Assembly: GCA_000961585.1 (NCBI GenBank)
Contig: LADN01000035.1
Coordinates: forward strand, 1 to 64,000
Source of the DNA: Peptococcaceae bacterium BRH_c4a
GTDB lineage: Bacteria > Bacillota > Desulfotomaculia > Desulfotomaculales > Desulfocucumaceae
Reading direction: 5' to 3'
DNA length: 64,000 nucleotides
Made by a program: the position numbers and the translations under genes
Shown here: positions 43,538 to 51,587 of the stretch, one piece after another
How positions within the stretch are numbered: position 1 is the stretch's first letter
Layout: every line of letters begins with the position of its first letter
Notes under the pieces: model-generated
Database searches by the model: none
Seen by the model: the letters and a program-made list of their open reading frames with translations, nothing else
Told to the model about the DNA's origin: nothing

Positions 43538-44006
43538 ATTAATCACCTCAATCAAAGTAACCTTTATATGTTTCAAATCTATTTTTTGAATATTCAAACA
43601 TTCTTTATTAAAATATAATTTGTCACCACATATAATTCAAGTGTGTTTATAGTGAAAGCCATATGCTTGATATTTTTATGATGGTCAGCAAATTCCTTGT
43701 TATTTTTGTCACTATATAGACTGGCTTTTTCCAGCAATCTGCCCTGACTCCACTGACAAAATTTCTAAACAACACTCCACATTCATTTCCATATACACCA
43801 GAGATGCCGCAGGAATCCTTGAATTTACAGCAAAACAATTTATTTATTATTTGTCTGAATTTTTAAACTTTTAGATTTCATGTTGTGAAATATTGCACAA
43901 CATGAATGACTATGCTATAGTTAATTAAAGAAAATAAAAAATGCATAACAGGCAATGCTCAAATATTACATGCTTAAAACATTCGATAAATATAGTAGAG
44001 ATAAAC
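43538..44006. other. AT-rich gap upstream of the transposase-like gene
   Basis: No gene supported. It contains the Rex-type palindrome and plus-strand promoter listed separately (43877-43921). A short minus-strand frame at 43647-43838 lacks a ribosome site. Confidence 0.6.
43877..43921 (+). promoter_or_regulatory. Promoter overlapped by a Rex-type palindrome
   Basis: Perfect 11-bp arms TTCATGTTGTG (43877-43887) and CACAACATGAA (43896-43906) surround loop AAATATTG. The inner 18 bases TTGTGAAATATTGCACAA match the Rex consensus TTGTGAAnnnnTTCACAA except at one position. The same DNA forms a promoter: -35 TTGCAC (43893-43898), 17-bp spacer, -10 TATAGT (43916-43921), reading right. Bound Rex (an NADH/NAD sensor) would block it. 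Rex control of sulfate-reduction genes is known in Desulfovibrio. A different CRP/FNR-type factor is an alternative. Confidence 0.6.
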
Positions 44007-44037
44007 CGTAGTGAAAAATACCGGTAAGTATAGAGCA

Positions 44038-44058
44038 CAAGTTTACCACAAACTTGTG
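44038..44058. repeat. Hairpin before the transposase-like gene
   Basis: ACAAGTTT (44038-44045) and AAACTTGT (44051-44058) are perfect inverted repeats in the leader, 28 bases before the start codon. It may limit read-through translation, as leader hairpins do in some insertion sequences. Confidence 0.6.
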
Positions 44059-44085
44059 TGACAATGAACTAAAGGTGGTGTCACC

Positions 44086-45735
44086 ATGTTTTTCCGAAAA
44101 ATAACCAGCCGCACTAAAGGCAAAGAATATACTTACTTAAAACTAATCGAGAATTACAGAGAAGGCAACAAAGTAAAACAGAGAGTGATTGCCAATCTGG
44201 GCAACCTTGAGAGTCTAACCCCAGAGAAGGTGCAGGTATTGATATCCGGTCTCTCAAGAATCTGCGGTGTTTCCCATAGCTCTACCCAGCTTGAAGCCAA
44301 GAAAGTATTGCGCTACGGAGAAGTTTTGGCTATTCATAGTATATGGGATACGCTTCGTTTAACGACGGCCATCGAAAAAGCCATTGAAAATCAAATGAAT
44401 GATTTTAATGTACCCCTCTTAGTAGAATTAATGACTCTGGACCAGATGATTAAACCTCCAAGCAAGCAGGCTATTAATGACTGGTACGAATTCCTTGGCC
44501 TGCCTGAAATGGAAAATAACGAACTATACCCTCATTATTTTTATAACACACTGGACACTCTGGCAGAAGCAAAGTACCACATTGAAGGGAACATTTTTAA
44601 AAATATAACACGCTTATTTCCTATAAACACAGATTTTGCTTTTTGCCGTTTGTCTACCTGCACATTCGAGCCTCCCTCCCGCCCTGAACTCCAGTCGACC
44701 ATTTACGGCAAATACATTCTGGAGGAACCGGATGACATTAAAAAAGTAGACTTCGGGATAGTGGCAAGCAGTGACGGAATACCCTTTGGTCACTGGGTGT
44801 TTCAAAGTCTCCAATTGGACTTCAGAGATATGCTGAAATATTTAAAAAATAACTACGGCATTAAAAAATGCATCTATATAGGCGATCGCAATGTAACTGC
44901 CAACACAACCCTGGAACTTCTAGTAGCACATGGCTATGAGTATATTGCAAGTCGTAAGCTATGGTACAATCAAGAACGAGATTTACTATACCGAGAACAG
45001 ATTATCAGAAAAAAAGGCTTCACTGAGTTAAATGAAAGACTTTGGTTTAAAGAAGTAACATCGGGTGATGTGCGCCACCTTTTATGCTATGACCTTCAAA
45101 GCGCAAAGCATAAGGGCGATTTGCTTGAAGATCAACTTAGAACCGTTGAACATAATTTTAATAACATGCAAAAAACCATTAACGAAAGACCACATAAATC
45201 AAACAAGCCCGCATTTAACAAAAACTCGCCTGTCTTTAAAAACAGCTATTGCATCAAATATTTTGAGTGGTACTACAATGAAAGCACCCGGCAGTTATAC
45301 TACCAACGCAAGGATGATCTTATTGAACTGGAACACCAACAAGCAGGGATGTTTCTCCTGGAAACAAACTCAAGGCTTTTGAGCGGAAAGAAAATTCTGG
45401 AGTCGTATATTAACACGGCCCAACTGGGGGAACCCTTCCGCATCAACAACAGTTTCTCAGCCTTACCAAGCCCGTTTTATGTAGATACAAACATATCAGC
45501 CAACATCTTTATATGCCTGCTGGCGGCAATTCTCGAAAAAACCATGTCACAACTACTTAACCGGGCGGGAATAAACCTTCACCCTCGTCAAGCACTGGAA
45601 TTACTAGAAGAGATCAAGTTGTTCGTATACCAACTTGACGACCAGGAGGTGAAATCTATAACAAAAATACCCAAAGATCAAGAGGCAATTCTAAGGGCAA
45701 TTGGAGTAGATACTCTGCAGCGTACAATAATTTAA
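44086..45735 (+). CDS. IS1634-like transposase, catalytic residues apparently lost
   Basis: An uninterrupted 549-residue relative of IS1634-type DDE transposases, with the N-terminal signature GKEYTYLKLIENYREGNKVKQRVIANLG. Placing family motifs by eye: the first-Asp segment (usually YDVTTLYFE) reads FCRLSTCTFE, with R for D. The second (ADRGM type) reads YIGDRNVTANTTL and keeps D. The glutamate segment (usually QVEExFRxLK) reads QLGEPFRINN, with G for E and N for K. The start has an AGGTGG site. It is either an inactive transposase, a domesticated protein, or a divergent subgroup whose active site I misplaced. Confidence 0.75.
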   Translation: MFFRKITSRTKGKEYTYLKLIENYREGNKVKQRVIANLGNLESLTPEKVQVLISGLSRICGVSHSSTQLEAKKVLRYGEVLAIHSIWDTLRLTTAIEKAIENQMNDFNVPLLVELMTLDQMIKPPSKQAINDWYEFLGLPEMENNELYPHYFYNTLDTLAEAKYHIEGNIFKNITRLFPINTDFAFCRLSTCTFEPPSRPELQSTIYGKYILEEPDDIKKVDFGIVASSDGIPFGHWVFQSLQLDFRDMLKYLKNNYGIKKCIYIGDRNVTANTTLELLVAHGYEYIASRKLWYNQERDLLYREQIIRKKGFTELNERLWFKEVTSGDVRHLLCYDLQSAKHKGDLLEDQLRTVEHNFNNMQKTINERPHKSNKPAFNKNSPVFKNSYCIKYFEWYYNESTRQLYYQRKDDLIELEHQQAGMFLLETNSRLLSGKKILESYINTAQLGEPFRINNSFSALPSPFYVDTNISANIFICLLAAILEKTMSQLLNRAGINLHPRQALELLEEIKLFVYQLDDQEVKSITKIPKDQEAILRAIGVDTLQRTII

Positions 45736-46073
45736 CATGCCCTTCCGGCTACCCGTAGTGACAATTTATCTGCGCCTACAAAGAACTGGCTTGAAATTCA
45801 GCCAATCAGTTGCGACCTGATTGGCAACCATTAAAAAACCATAAGTGGGACTCTTTGAATGTAATTATAGCATGACACATCTAATATTACAAGGCTTTAT
45901 TTAACATTGTTGTCACTACGCGAGCGAATGGCTGAAGAGTATCTGCCTGTCAATTTCAGAGGGGGTGAGGTAAAAAAAGCATACGGCACAAGCAAAAAAG
46001 TAAAATATGGGGTAGTGACTAACTTTAAATTTTATATTCATGTGAGTGTTTATTGAGGGAGGTTAGAAAAAAA
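45736..46073. other. Gap between transposase-like gene and tauE operon
   Basis: It holds the perfect hairpin GCCAATCAG/CTGATTGGC (45801-45825) and the 11-bp inverted repeat CGTAGTGACAA (45754-45764 with 45910-45920). A further GTAGTGAC occurs at 46014. A frame at 45928-46056 (42 codons) has no ribosome site and is not called. Confidence 0.6.
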
Positions 46074-47369
46074 ATGAGATTTTTTTATGATTCCTTGATG
46101 GCAGCGTCCAGAGCGCACGCCCGATGGGAGATTGAAATATCCAATACCATTTTTAGAGACAGAAAAAAAATGTTAATATTGTTGGTTCTCTTTTTACCGC
46201 TTCTAATACCTGCCGTAGTGCATGCGGCAGGAACCCTACCAGGTTTTATAGGAGGGAAATCTGCGTACGGACCGTCATTCTATACTCCTGAAATATTTTA
46301 CGGTTCTATGGCTGTGGGTCTTATCGCGGGCTTAATCACCGGCTGCATAGGCGCCGGCGGAGGCTTTGTGATTACCCCGGCGCTGATGAGCCTGGGAGTT
46401 AAGGGTATTCTTGCTGTTGGTACTGATATGTTTCACATTTTTGCAAAGGCCATCATGGGAACAACCATACACAAAAAACTCGGCAATGTGCACGTAGGTT
46501 TGGCCATAGCATTTCTGGTGGGTTCAGGTTTTGGGGTCACCGGCGGAGGAATTCTAAACCGGGAGTTGTTCAATTATAACCCGGTTTTAAGCAACCTGGT
46601 GATAAGCGCTATCTACGTCGTTATGCTGGGATTCCTGGGTTTCTATGCCCTATATGACTATCTTAAAGCCGTAAAAAGCACATCATCCCCGGATCACGGC
46701 GATGCCCACGGCGGTCCCTCAGGCTTGACCAACCTGGCCGTAAAGGTACAGTCCATTAACATTCCACCGATGATTACCTTCGATGAAGACATTACTCCTG
46801 GCGGAAGGAAGGTTTCCGGCGTATTCGTGGCCATTTGCGGCGCTGTTGTAGGCTTCATGGCAGCCATATTGGGCGTTGGCGGCGGCTTCCTGACCTTCCC
46901 GGCGTTCGTTTACGTGCTTGGAGTATCGTCCTTCACCACTGTCGGCACCGACATTTTACAAATAATTTTCACCGCAGGCTACGGCTCCATCTCGCAATAC
47001 GCCGTATACGGCTACGTTTTCTACACCCTGGCAATGGGCATGCTGATCGGATCCCTGGTAGGCGTTCAACTGGGCGCTATCACAACCAAGGTTGTGCCCG
47101 GCGTTAAAATCAGGGCGTTTTATGCAGTTGCCATTCTTGCAGGCTTCATCAACAGACTCTTTTCCCTGCCGGAAAGCCTTGCAAAGATGGAATACATCAA
47201 GATGGCCCCTTCTACTACAAAAGCTATAGAAACTGCCGGATCCATAATATTTTTCGGCATAGTGGGTGTTTTTGCGGTCTGGATTATACTTACATTCATT
47301 CGCAATTTACCAAAGCTCCGGGCGGAGTCACAGGCTACCGCAGCCCCAGGGAAAGGAGTGAGCCGCTAA
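46074..47369 (+). CDS. TauE/SafE-family anion permease
   Basis: A 431-residue membrane protein of the sulfite exporter TauE/SafE family (COG0730). It has two homologous halves with glycine-rich motifs: LITGCIGAGGGFVITPALMSLGV and AAILGVGGGFLTFPAFVYVLGV, each followed by VGTDxxxIxF. A basic, probably cytoplasmic N-terminal extension precedes a first helix that ends near VVHAAG. Relatives in sulfate reducers are proposed to move sulfate, sulfite or sulfonates. ATG 46074 follows GGGAGG. It heads a three-gene operon. Confidence 0.88.
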   Translation: MRFFYDSLMAASRAHARWEIEISNTIFRDRKKMLILLVLFLPLLIPAVVHAAGTLPGFIGGKSAYGPSFYTPEIFYGSMAVGLIAGLITGCIGAGGGFVITPALMSLGVKGILAVGTDMFHIFAKAIMGTTIHKKLGNVHVGLAIAFLVGSGFGVTGGGILNRELFNYNPVLSNLVISAIYVVMLGFLGFYALYDYLKAVKSTSSPDHGDAHGGPSGLTNLAVKVQSINIPPMITFDEDITPGGRKVSGVFVAICGAVVGFMAAILGVGGGFLTFPAFVYVLGVSSFTTVGTDILQIIFTAGYGSISQYAVYGYVFYTLAMGMLIGSLVGVQLGAITTKVVPGVKIRAFYAVAILAGFINRLFSLPESLAKMEYIKMAPSTTKAIETAGSIIFFGIVGVFAVWIILTFIRNLPKLRAESQATAAPGKGVSR

Positions 47370-47370
47370 T

Positions 47371-48081
47371 ATGATAAGGAATAGTAAAACATTCATAATA
47401 GGGTTAGTTCTGATGATATCTTTTTGTGGAGTATTCGCCTACATAATGTCGCCCTCCTTTGAAGGCGGCAGAAACGGCCTCCAGTACTCCGACGACATGT
47501 TCAACTCACTTTCCAAGGGATCTGCTTATTTTATTGGTGAGGAAAAAAGGAAGGCTGAAAAACAGGTTGGCAGCAGTATCGATGTCACCATAAAGGCTTC
47601 CGACAAGGCAGAAGCTGAAAAATGGGGCAAGTTATTCTCAATAGCCAGTGCTTCAGTTATGATTGACGCCGAGAAGGTATCCATTAAAGGCGACCTTGGC
47701 AAAATGATGACCGCAACTCTGGACGATAGCGACGCCATGTATAACAACAATTCAGCTAAACTTAAAAACAAGTACGGTTACGAAGCCCGGGAAACCATGT
47801 ACGCCTGGTACAGCGCTTTCAAAAAAGTTGACACAGAGTTAAAGAACCAGAAGAAATTTAAAGAATCCGGCGCTATTGGCAGCTTTATGAAAAAAGCTGT
47901 AGAACCTTCCTACAACTACTACAATATTGAAATCAAATATGTTAGAGACAATGTCGGTACAGTTGTATTTATGCTTGTTTTCTACGTTGTCTACACACTA
48001 TGGTACGGTTTCGCAATTTATTACCTGTTCGATGGGTTAGGCATCAGCGTAACCAAGGCTGCCAAGAAATCAGAAGCTTAG
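47371..48081 (+). CDS. Membrane protein of unknown function in the tauE operon
   Basis: A 236-residue protein with one N-terminal helix (about 8-26) and one C-terminal helix (about 197-220), so most of it (about 27-195) would lie on one face of the membrane, probably outside. That loop is lysine-, serine- and aspartate-rich with no cysteine motif. It begins one base after the tauE stop, so the two are very likely cotranslated. I recognise no family; a periplasmic-side partner or regulator of the permease is an inference. Confidence 0.8.
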   Translation: MIRNSKTFIIGLVLMISFCGVFAYIMSPSFEGGRNGLQYSDDMFNSLSKGSAYFIGEEKRKAEKQVGSSIDVTIKASDKAEAEKWGKLFSIASASVMIDAEKVSIKGDLGKMMTATLDDSDAMYNNNSAKLKNKYGYEARETMYAWYSAFKKVDTELKNQKKFKESGAIGSFMKKAVEPSYNYYNIEIKYVRDNVGTVVFMLVFYVVYTLWYGFAIYYLFDGLGISVTKAAKKSEA

Positions 48082-48111
48082 AAAGCGAATAAAAAAATGG
48101 AGGTATGAAAA

Positions 48112-48648
48112 ATGGAAAAATCAGTTAAGGACATCATGATCCCCATAGAGAAATTTCCCACCATACCTGCTGGGAGCAGCGTAAAAGAGGTGTTGGGTGT
48201 ATTGAGAAAAGCTATGGAGTCTGGAAATAACGCCACTCTTCTGGTAATGGAAAATAATACACTGGCAGGAATTCTTAGCTTTAGAGAAATTCTGCAGGCT
48301 GTAAACCCGGTGGTCTTCAAAGAGGGCATCTATCGCGGCTGGTCGGTTACGGAGGAATTGTCGGTACCGTTATTCCTGAATGGTTTTTTTACTGAAAAAT
48401 GCAGGGAAATTTCAAACCTTGAGGTAAGGGATGTTATGAGGCCGGCAAACCAGTTTCTAAACTTAAAGGATACTCTGATGAAGGCCTTGCACGCTTTTGT
48501 CACAAATGGATTTGAAGCCGTTCCTGTTTGGCAGGACGGACGCATAGTAGGAATGGTCGGCCCTATGGAAGTAATTGGTGAAATGGCTGCTATTTTAACA
48601 GAAATCTCTTACGATATACGTGACGGGAAAAAGCTAGTAGCAGGGTAA
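48112..48648 (+). CDS. CBS-domain pair protein
   Basis: A 178-residue soluble protein with two CBS motifs: VKDIMIPIEKFPTIPAGSSVKEVL near the N terminus and VRDVMRPANQFLNLKDTLMKAL with GFEAVPVWQDGRIVGMVG in the second half. Such Bateman modules bind adenine nucleotides or SAM. In an operon with an anion permease it could sense ATP, AMP or APS and gate transport; that is inference. The ribosome site is GGAGG. A terminator follows. Confidence 0.88.
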   Translation: MEKSVKDIMIPIEKFPTIPAGSSVKEVLGVLRKAMESGNNATLLVMENNTLAGILSFREILQAVNPVVFKEGIYRGWSVTEELSVPLFLNGFFTEKCREISNLEVRDVMRPANQFLNLKDTLMKALHAFVTNGFEAVPVWQDGRIVGMVGPMEVIGEMAAILTEISYDIRDGKKLVAG

Positions 48649-48701
48649 GCGGGAATACTTAACTACTTATACCCCCCCAGATTTCAGCAAAAATAAAAAT
48701 C

Positions 48702-48729
48702 AGTCACCCTTCATGGGTGGCTTTTTTTA
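48702..48729 (+). terminator. Terminator of the tauE operon
   Basis: AGTCACCC-TTCAT-GGGTGGCT stem followed by a T run. Confidence 0.9.
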
Positions 48730-49020
48730 AGCAAAAATGATGATAGCAATTTTTGCGTTCGCCCTGCCTAACGCCAAGTCAGATGCTTCAAGTGCTGGCA
48801 AGCCGATAAAGTAACTTAATAATCATTAGAGCTGTCAGACACCGCTGCGAGTTGTGAATTATTAGACTATACATAAATACCGATCAGTTGTTTTTTTATG
48901 CATTTGACAATTATATTCTTGAATAAAAAACTCAACTGTAAGATTATATTATTAAACAACGAACACTGACAATAAATCAGGTTGTTTTCGGAAGATAGAA
49001 AATTGAAGGAGGATTAAAAT
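48730..49020. other. Gap upstream of the 51-residue ORF
   Basis: No gene. TTGACA at 48904-48909 is a good -35, but no well-spaced -10 follows. CAGTTG and CAACTG words form a distant inverted repeat. No known riboswitch pattern was recognised. Confidence 0.5.
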
Positions 49021-49176
49021 ATGAACAGCCTGACAAAATTATTAAAAGGAATTTCGGACAGGTTTATGGATTATGCAAATATAGGGTTTCGCTATATCGA
49101 TGTACCCAACTACAACGAAAAGCTTTATTACAGTGAAACTATAGTAAAAACGAACAAGAAAAGAATTTCCGCTTAA
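49021..49176 (+). CDS. 51-residue small protein
   Basis: An ORF with a strong site (GAAGGAGG, 7 bases before ATG), its own upstream gap and its own terminator, all of which support a real gene. The product starts MNSLTKLLKGISDRFMDYAN, contains GFRYIDVPNYNEKLYYS and ends in a basic tail (KTNKKRISA). It has no cysteines and no membrane helix; the first 20 residues could form an amphipathic helix. No family recognised. Confidence 0.7.
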   Translation: MNSLTKLLKGISDRFMDYANIGFRYIDVPNYNEKLYYSETIVKTNKKRISA

Positions 49177-49236
49177 AAAACTTATATAATATTAACAATT
49201 TTATTGACAGAATCTAACAATAAATACAATTAGTTC

Positions 49237-49270
49237 TAGCTCTTTTTAACGGCTAGAGCTATTTTTTTTT
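49237..49270 (+). terminator. Terminator after the 51-residue ORF
   Basis: TAGCTCT (49237-49243) pairs with AGAGCTA (49255-49261), followed by nine T. Confidence 0.85.
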
Positions 49271-49430
49271 AAAACTATAAACACTCTCGCACTTTTTATT
49301 TAGCTGTGTAAAAATACTGAATCAGCCTATATATCATATGTATTCCCTGACTACCTTTCTTTCCAAATTAAAAAGATAATTAGGAGGATTTTTTGCGTTA
49401 CTGGAGAAAATAAGTTCGGGGGGTGATTAG

Positions 49431-49781
49431 ATGTCTAAAATTGAACAGGCTTTGGAGAAGTGCCTTGAACTGGGTAAAATATTGGCCCAGACAGACGAAT
49501 ATAAGGCAATGAAGCAGGCTGAACATGATTTGTTGCATGACGCCGAGGCTCGCAGGCTGGTGGAGGACTTGCAGCAGGTACAACAGGAGCAGCTTAAAAA
49601 ACAGATGACCGGCGTGGACCTTTCAGCGGAAGAGAAAAAACAATTACAGGAAACTGAGCAAGTCGCCATACAACATCCGGTTGTAAGGGCTTCCCATATG
49701 GCCAATGCCGGCTTCCAGGATTTAATGAAGGAAATCAGCAAAAAAATCCGTGAGGGTATCAAAGTTCATTCAGTGGAATAA
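49431..49781 (+). CDS. YlbF/YmcA-family regulator
   Basis: A 116-residue all-helical protein of the Com_YlbF (DUF964) family. Typical features are the N-terminal helix IEQALEKCLELGKILAQTDEYKAMKQAE, heptad-like QQVQQEQLKKQM, and HPVVRASHMANAGFQDLMKEI. In B. subtilis YlbF, YmcA and YaaT affect RNase Y-dependent mRNA processing, competence and sporulation. Only this member is present here. It is convergent with the hdrB-type gene across a perfect palindrome. Confidence 0.88.
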   Translation: MSKIEQALEKCLELGKILAQTDEYKAMKQAEHDLLHDAEARRLVEDLQQVQQEQLKKQMTGVDLSAEEKKQLQETEQVAIQHPVVRASHMANAGFQDLMKEISKKIREGIKVHSVE

Positions 49782-49795
49782 TAGCTTACCGTTAA

Positions 49796-49847
49796 ATGGG
49801 TAAAAATAAAAAATCAGGTTTAAACCTGATTTTTTATTTTTACCCAT
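49796..49847. terminator. 52-bp perfect palindrome, bidirectional terminator
   Basis: Two perfect 26-bp arms with no spacer; the centre is CAGGTTTAAACCTG, flanked by A6 and T6 runs. Transcribed either way it gives a stem followed by T-rich sequence. It separates convergent ylbF and the hdrB-type gene. Confidence 0.85.
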
Positions 49848-49940
49848 AAATCTTTTAAAATTTACTACACTAATCCGGTGCGCTTCCGGCTTCAGCCCCC
49901 CGAAAACGAACCGCCTCCCTTTAAAATCCATTTATCTCTT

Positions 49941-50822
49941 TTAAGGTTTAATCCCGTATTTGGACAGTGTGTCGAAGGGCGATACAATATTGTATTTCAG
50001 TGCCCAGGTATCCGGGGGCAGATCGAAGGCAATACTCATCAACTGGGTAATAAAGAGAACCGGAATGGATATATCCAGTTGATAACCCTTCTTTATCATA
50101 CCCTGATAAGCGTCAAGATTGAGCTGACACATGGGACAGGGCGTCACCATTAATTGGCCCCCATCTTCCAAGGCGGATTTGATCAGTTTGTAACCTGCAT
50201 CAATAGTTATTTCAGGCTTGGTTATGGAGTGGGAACTTCCGCAGCAACGGGCTTTCAAGGGAAACTTAACCGGTGTGGCGCCCAGGGCCTCGATAATCTT
50301 GTCAAAAAACACAGGCTGTTCCGGGTCGTCAAAGGTCCACGGAAATACCCTGGGGGTTTGACAGCCCACGTATCCCGCAACTCTCAGACCGGTTAGGGGC
50401 CTCTTGACCATGGATTTAATACGGTCAAGGCCTATGTCATTAATTATCCACTCAATCATCTGGCGGACTTTTAATGTGCCGTTATACCTGAGACCAGCCA
50501 CTCCCAGAGCCTCATTGGCCATAAGCTGGAAATGATCATCCTCGATAAACTTTTTATTGGTGATAGCCAGGTTCATATAACAGGAGCTGCACGGAACAAT
50601 AATATCCAGACCTTTTTGTTCGGCCAGGGCCAGGTTCCTGGCGGTCATAACCTGAGCCGGGTAGTGACCCACCACACCAGAGGCCACCGTGGCGCCACAG
50701 CAGTTCCAGTCGTGAATTTCTTCAATACCGATTCCCAGGGCCTTGGTAACCGCCTCAAAGGATTTCAGGTATGGGACAGCCGCTCCCTCCATAGAACAGC
50801 CCGGGTAAAAGCTGTATCTCAT
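49941..50822 (-). CDS. HdrB-like subunit of the Qmo-associated complex
   Basis: A 293-residue heterodisulfide reductase subunit B homologue. Both CCG modules are complete: GCSMEG with WNCCGATV and PCSSC, and GCQTPRVF with RCCGSSHS and PCPMC. These bind the non-cubane [4Fe-4S] clusters. In Gram-positive sulfate reducers HdrBC replaces the membrane subunit QmoC of the Qmo complex, and this gene ends the sat-apr-qmo-hdrC-hdrB operon. It overlaps hdrC by one base (TAATG). Confidence 0.92.
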   Translation of the reverse strand: MRYSFYPGCSMEGAAVPYLKSFEAVTKALGIGIEEIHDWNCCGATVASGVVGHYPAQVMTARNLALAEQKGLDIIVPCSSCYMNLAITNKKFIEDDHFQLMANEALGVAGLRYNGTLKVRQMIEWIINDIGLDRIKSMVKRPLTGLRVAGYVGCQTPRVFPWTFDDPEQPVFFDKIIEALGATPVKFPLKARCCGSSHSITKPEITIDAGYKLIKSALEDGGQLMVTPCPMCQLNLDAYQGMIKKGYQLDISIPVLFITQLMSIAFDLPPDTWALKYNIVSPFDTLSKYGIKP

Positions 50823-51424
50823 TACCTTCCCTCCTCTCTATGCATCTGGGCCTGGGCACGCTCAATTATTTGCTTCATGCTCTTTAACCCTTTAATGCTT
50901 TTGGGAGACTTCAAGGGCATACGGTTGTGTTTCAACATGGTCATTCCCAGATCTCTCATCTCAAAAAGACCTTTTGTCATCTCGCTCCACCCGCGCTTCA
51001 GGTAGTACCTTGCCATAAGGCCGCCTTCAAAGACCCGGCCCTTGTTCAGTATTTCCTGCCAGAAGGACTGGTAGAAAGTGGCCTGGGGTCTTTCGGTATA
51101 GCCCAGCTTAATGGCATGGCTTTTAAGGTCGTGCATCACGTCCGCCAGTGGAATACCTCTGGGGCAGCGAACTTTACACATAAGGCAGGTGCTGCACATC
51201 CACATTGTATTGGCTTTGAAAAATTCTTCCCTCTTGCCTACCCTCATCAATAGGAATAATTTACGCGGTGAGTAATCCATCTCTTCCCTGGTAGCGCAGG
51301 ATAATGCGCACATTCCACATTGCATGCACAACTTTACATGCTCACCGCTTTCAAGTGCGTAAATTTCCTTCGCAAAATCGGGATTGTATTTTACCGGCTC
51401 AGAGGAAACATTGAGATCGGTCAT
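50822..51424 (-). CDS. HdrC-like iron-sulfur subunit
   Basis: A 200-residue ferredoxin-like protein with two [4Fe-4S] motifs, CMQCGMCALSCA and CSTCLMCKVRCP, the pattern of HdrC. The C-terminal half is helical and basic. With HdrB it should receive electrons from, or give them to, QmoAB, so the complex is cytoplasmic or peripherally attached rather than quinone-reducing through QmoC. The gap to qmoB contains a strong hairpin. Confidence 0.92.
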   Translation of the reverse strand: MTDLNVSSEPVKYNPDFAKEIYALESGEHVKLCMQCGMCALSCATREEMDYSPRKLFLLMRVGKREEFFKANTMWMCSTCLMCKVRCPRGIPLADVMHDLKSHAIKLGYTERPQATFYQSFWQEILNKGRVFEGGLMARYYLKRGWSEMTKGLFEMRDLGMTMLKHNRMPLKSPKSIKGLKSMKQIIERAQAQMHREEGR

Positions 51425-51531
51425 TTTTATATGCTCCTTTGGCCAAATGTTTTTAAAACGAATGGTTCTGATTTAACAAAAATACTTAAATTTTACAATG
51501 AATGTCTGCTCATTGTTTTGAAAAGGAGCCA

Positions 51532-51550
51532 GGACGGCCTTAGGCCGTCC
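51532..51550. repeat. Hairpin between qmoB and hdrC
   Basis: GGACGGCC-TTA-GGCCGTCC is perfect over 8 bp. On the minus-strand transcript no T run follows directly, so it is more likely an mRNA-stabilising or processing hairpin than a full terminator. Confidence 0.7.
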
Positions 51551-51587
51551 CTTCCTCAATTTGATTCCTTCATTTTAAACCCTGATT

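Larger units (their letters stand above)
44007..45920 (+). mobile_element. Possible IS1634-like insertion
   Basis: CGTAGTGA at 44007-44014 and TCACTACG at 45913-45920 form an 8-bp inverted repeat around the transposase-like gene, extendable to 10 of 11 positions. A second copy, CGTAGTGACAA at 45754-45764, forms a perfect 11-bp inverted repeat with 45910-45920. No target-site duplication is evident, so the borders are tentative. Codon and base composition are more AT-rich than the dcw region. Confidence 0.45.

Noticed and set aside
43647-43838. 63-codon minus-strand frame in the AT-rich gap
   Set aside because: No ribosome site and cysteine/tryptophan pattern without family resemblance.
45928-46056. 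42-codon plus-strand frame before tauE
   Set aside because: No ribosome site, and it runs into the tauE ribosome site.
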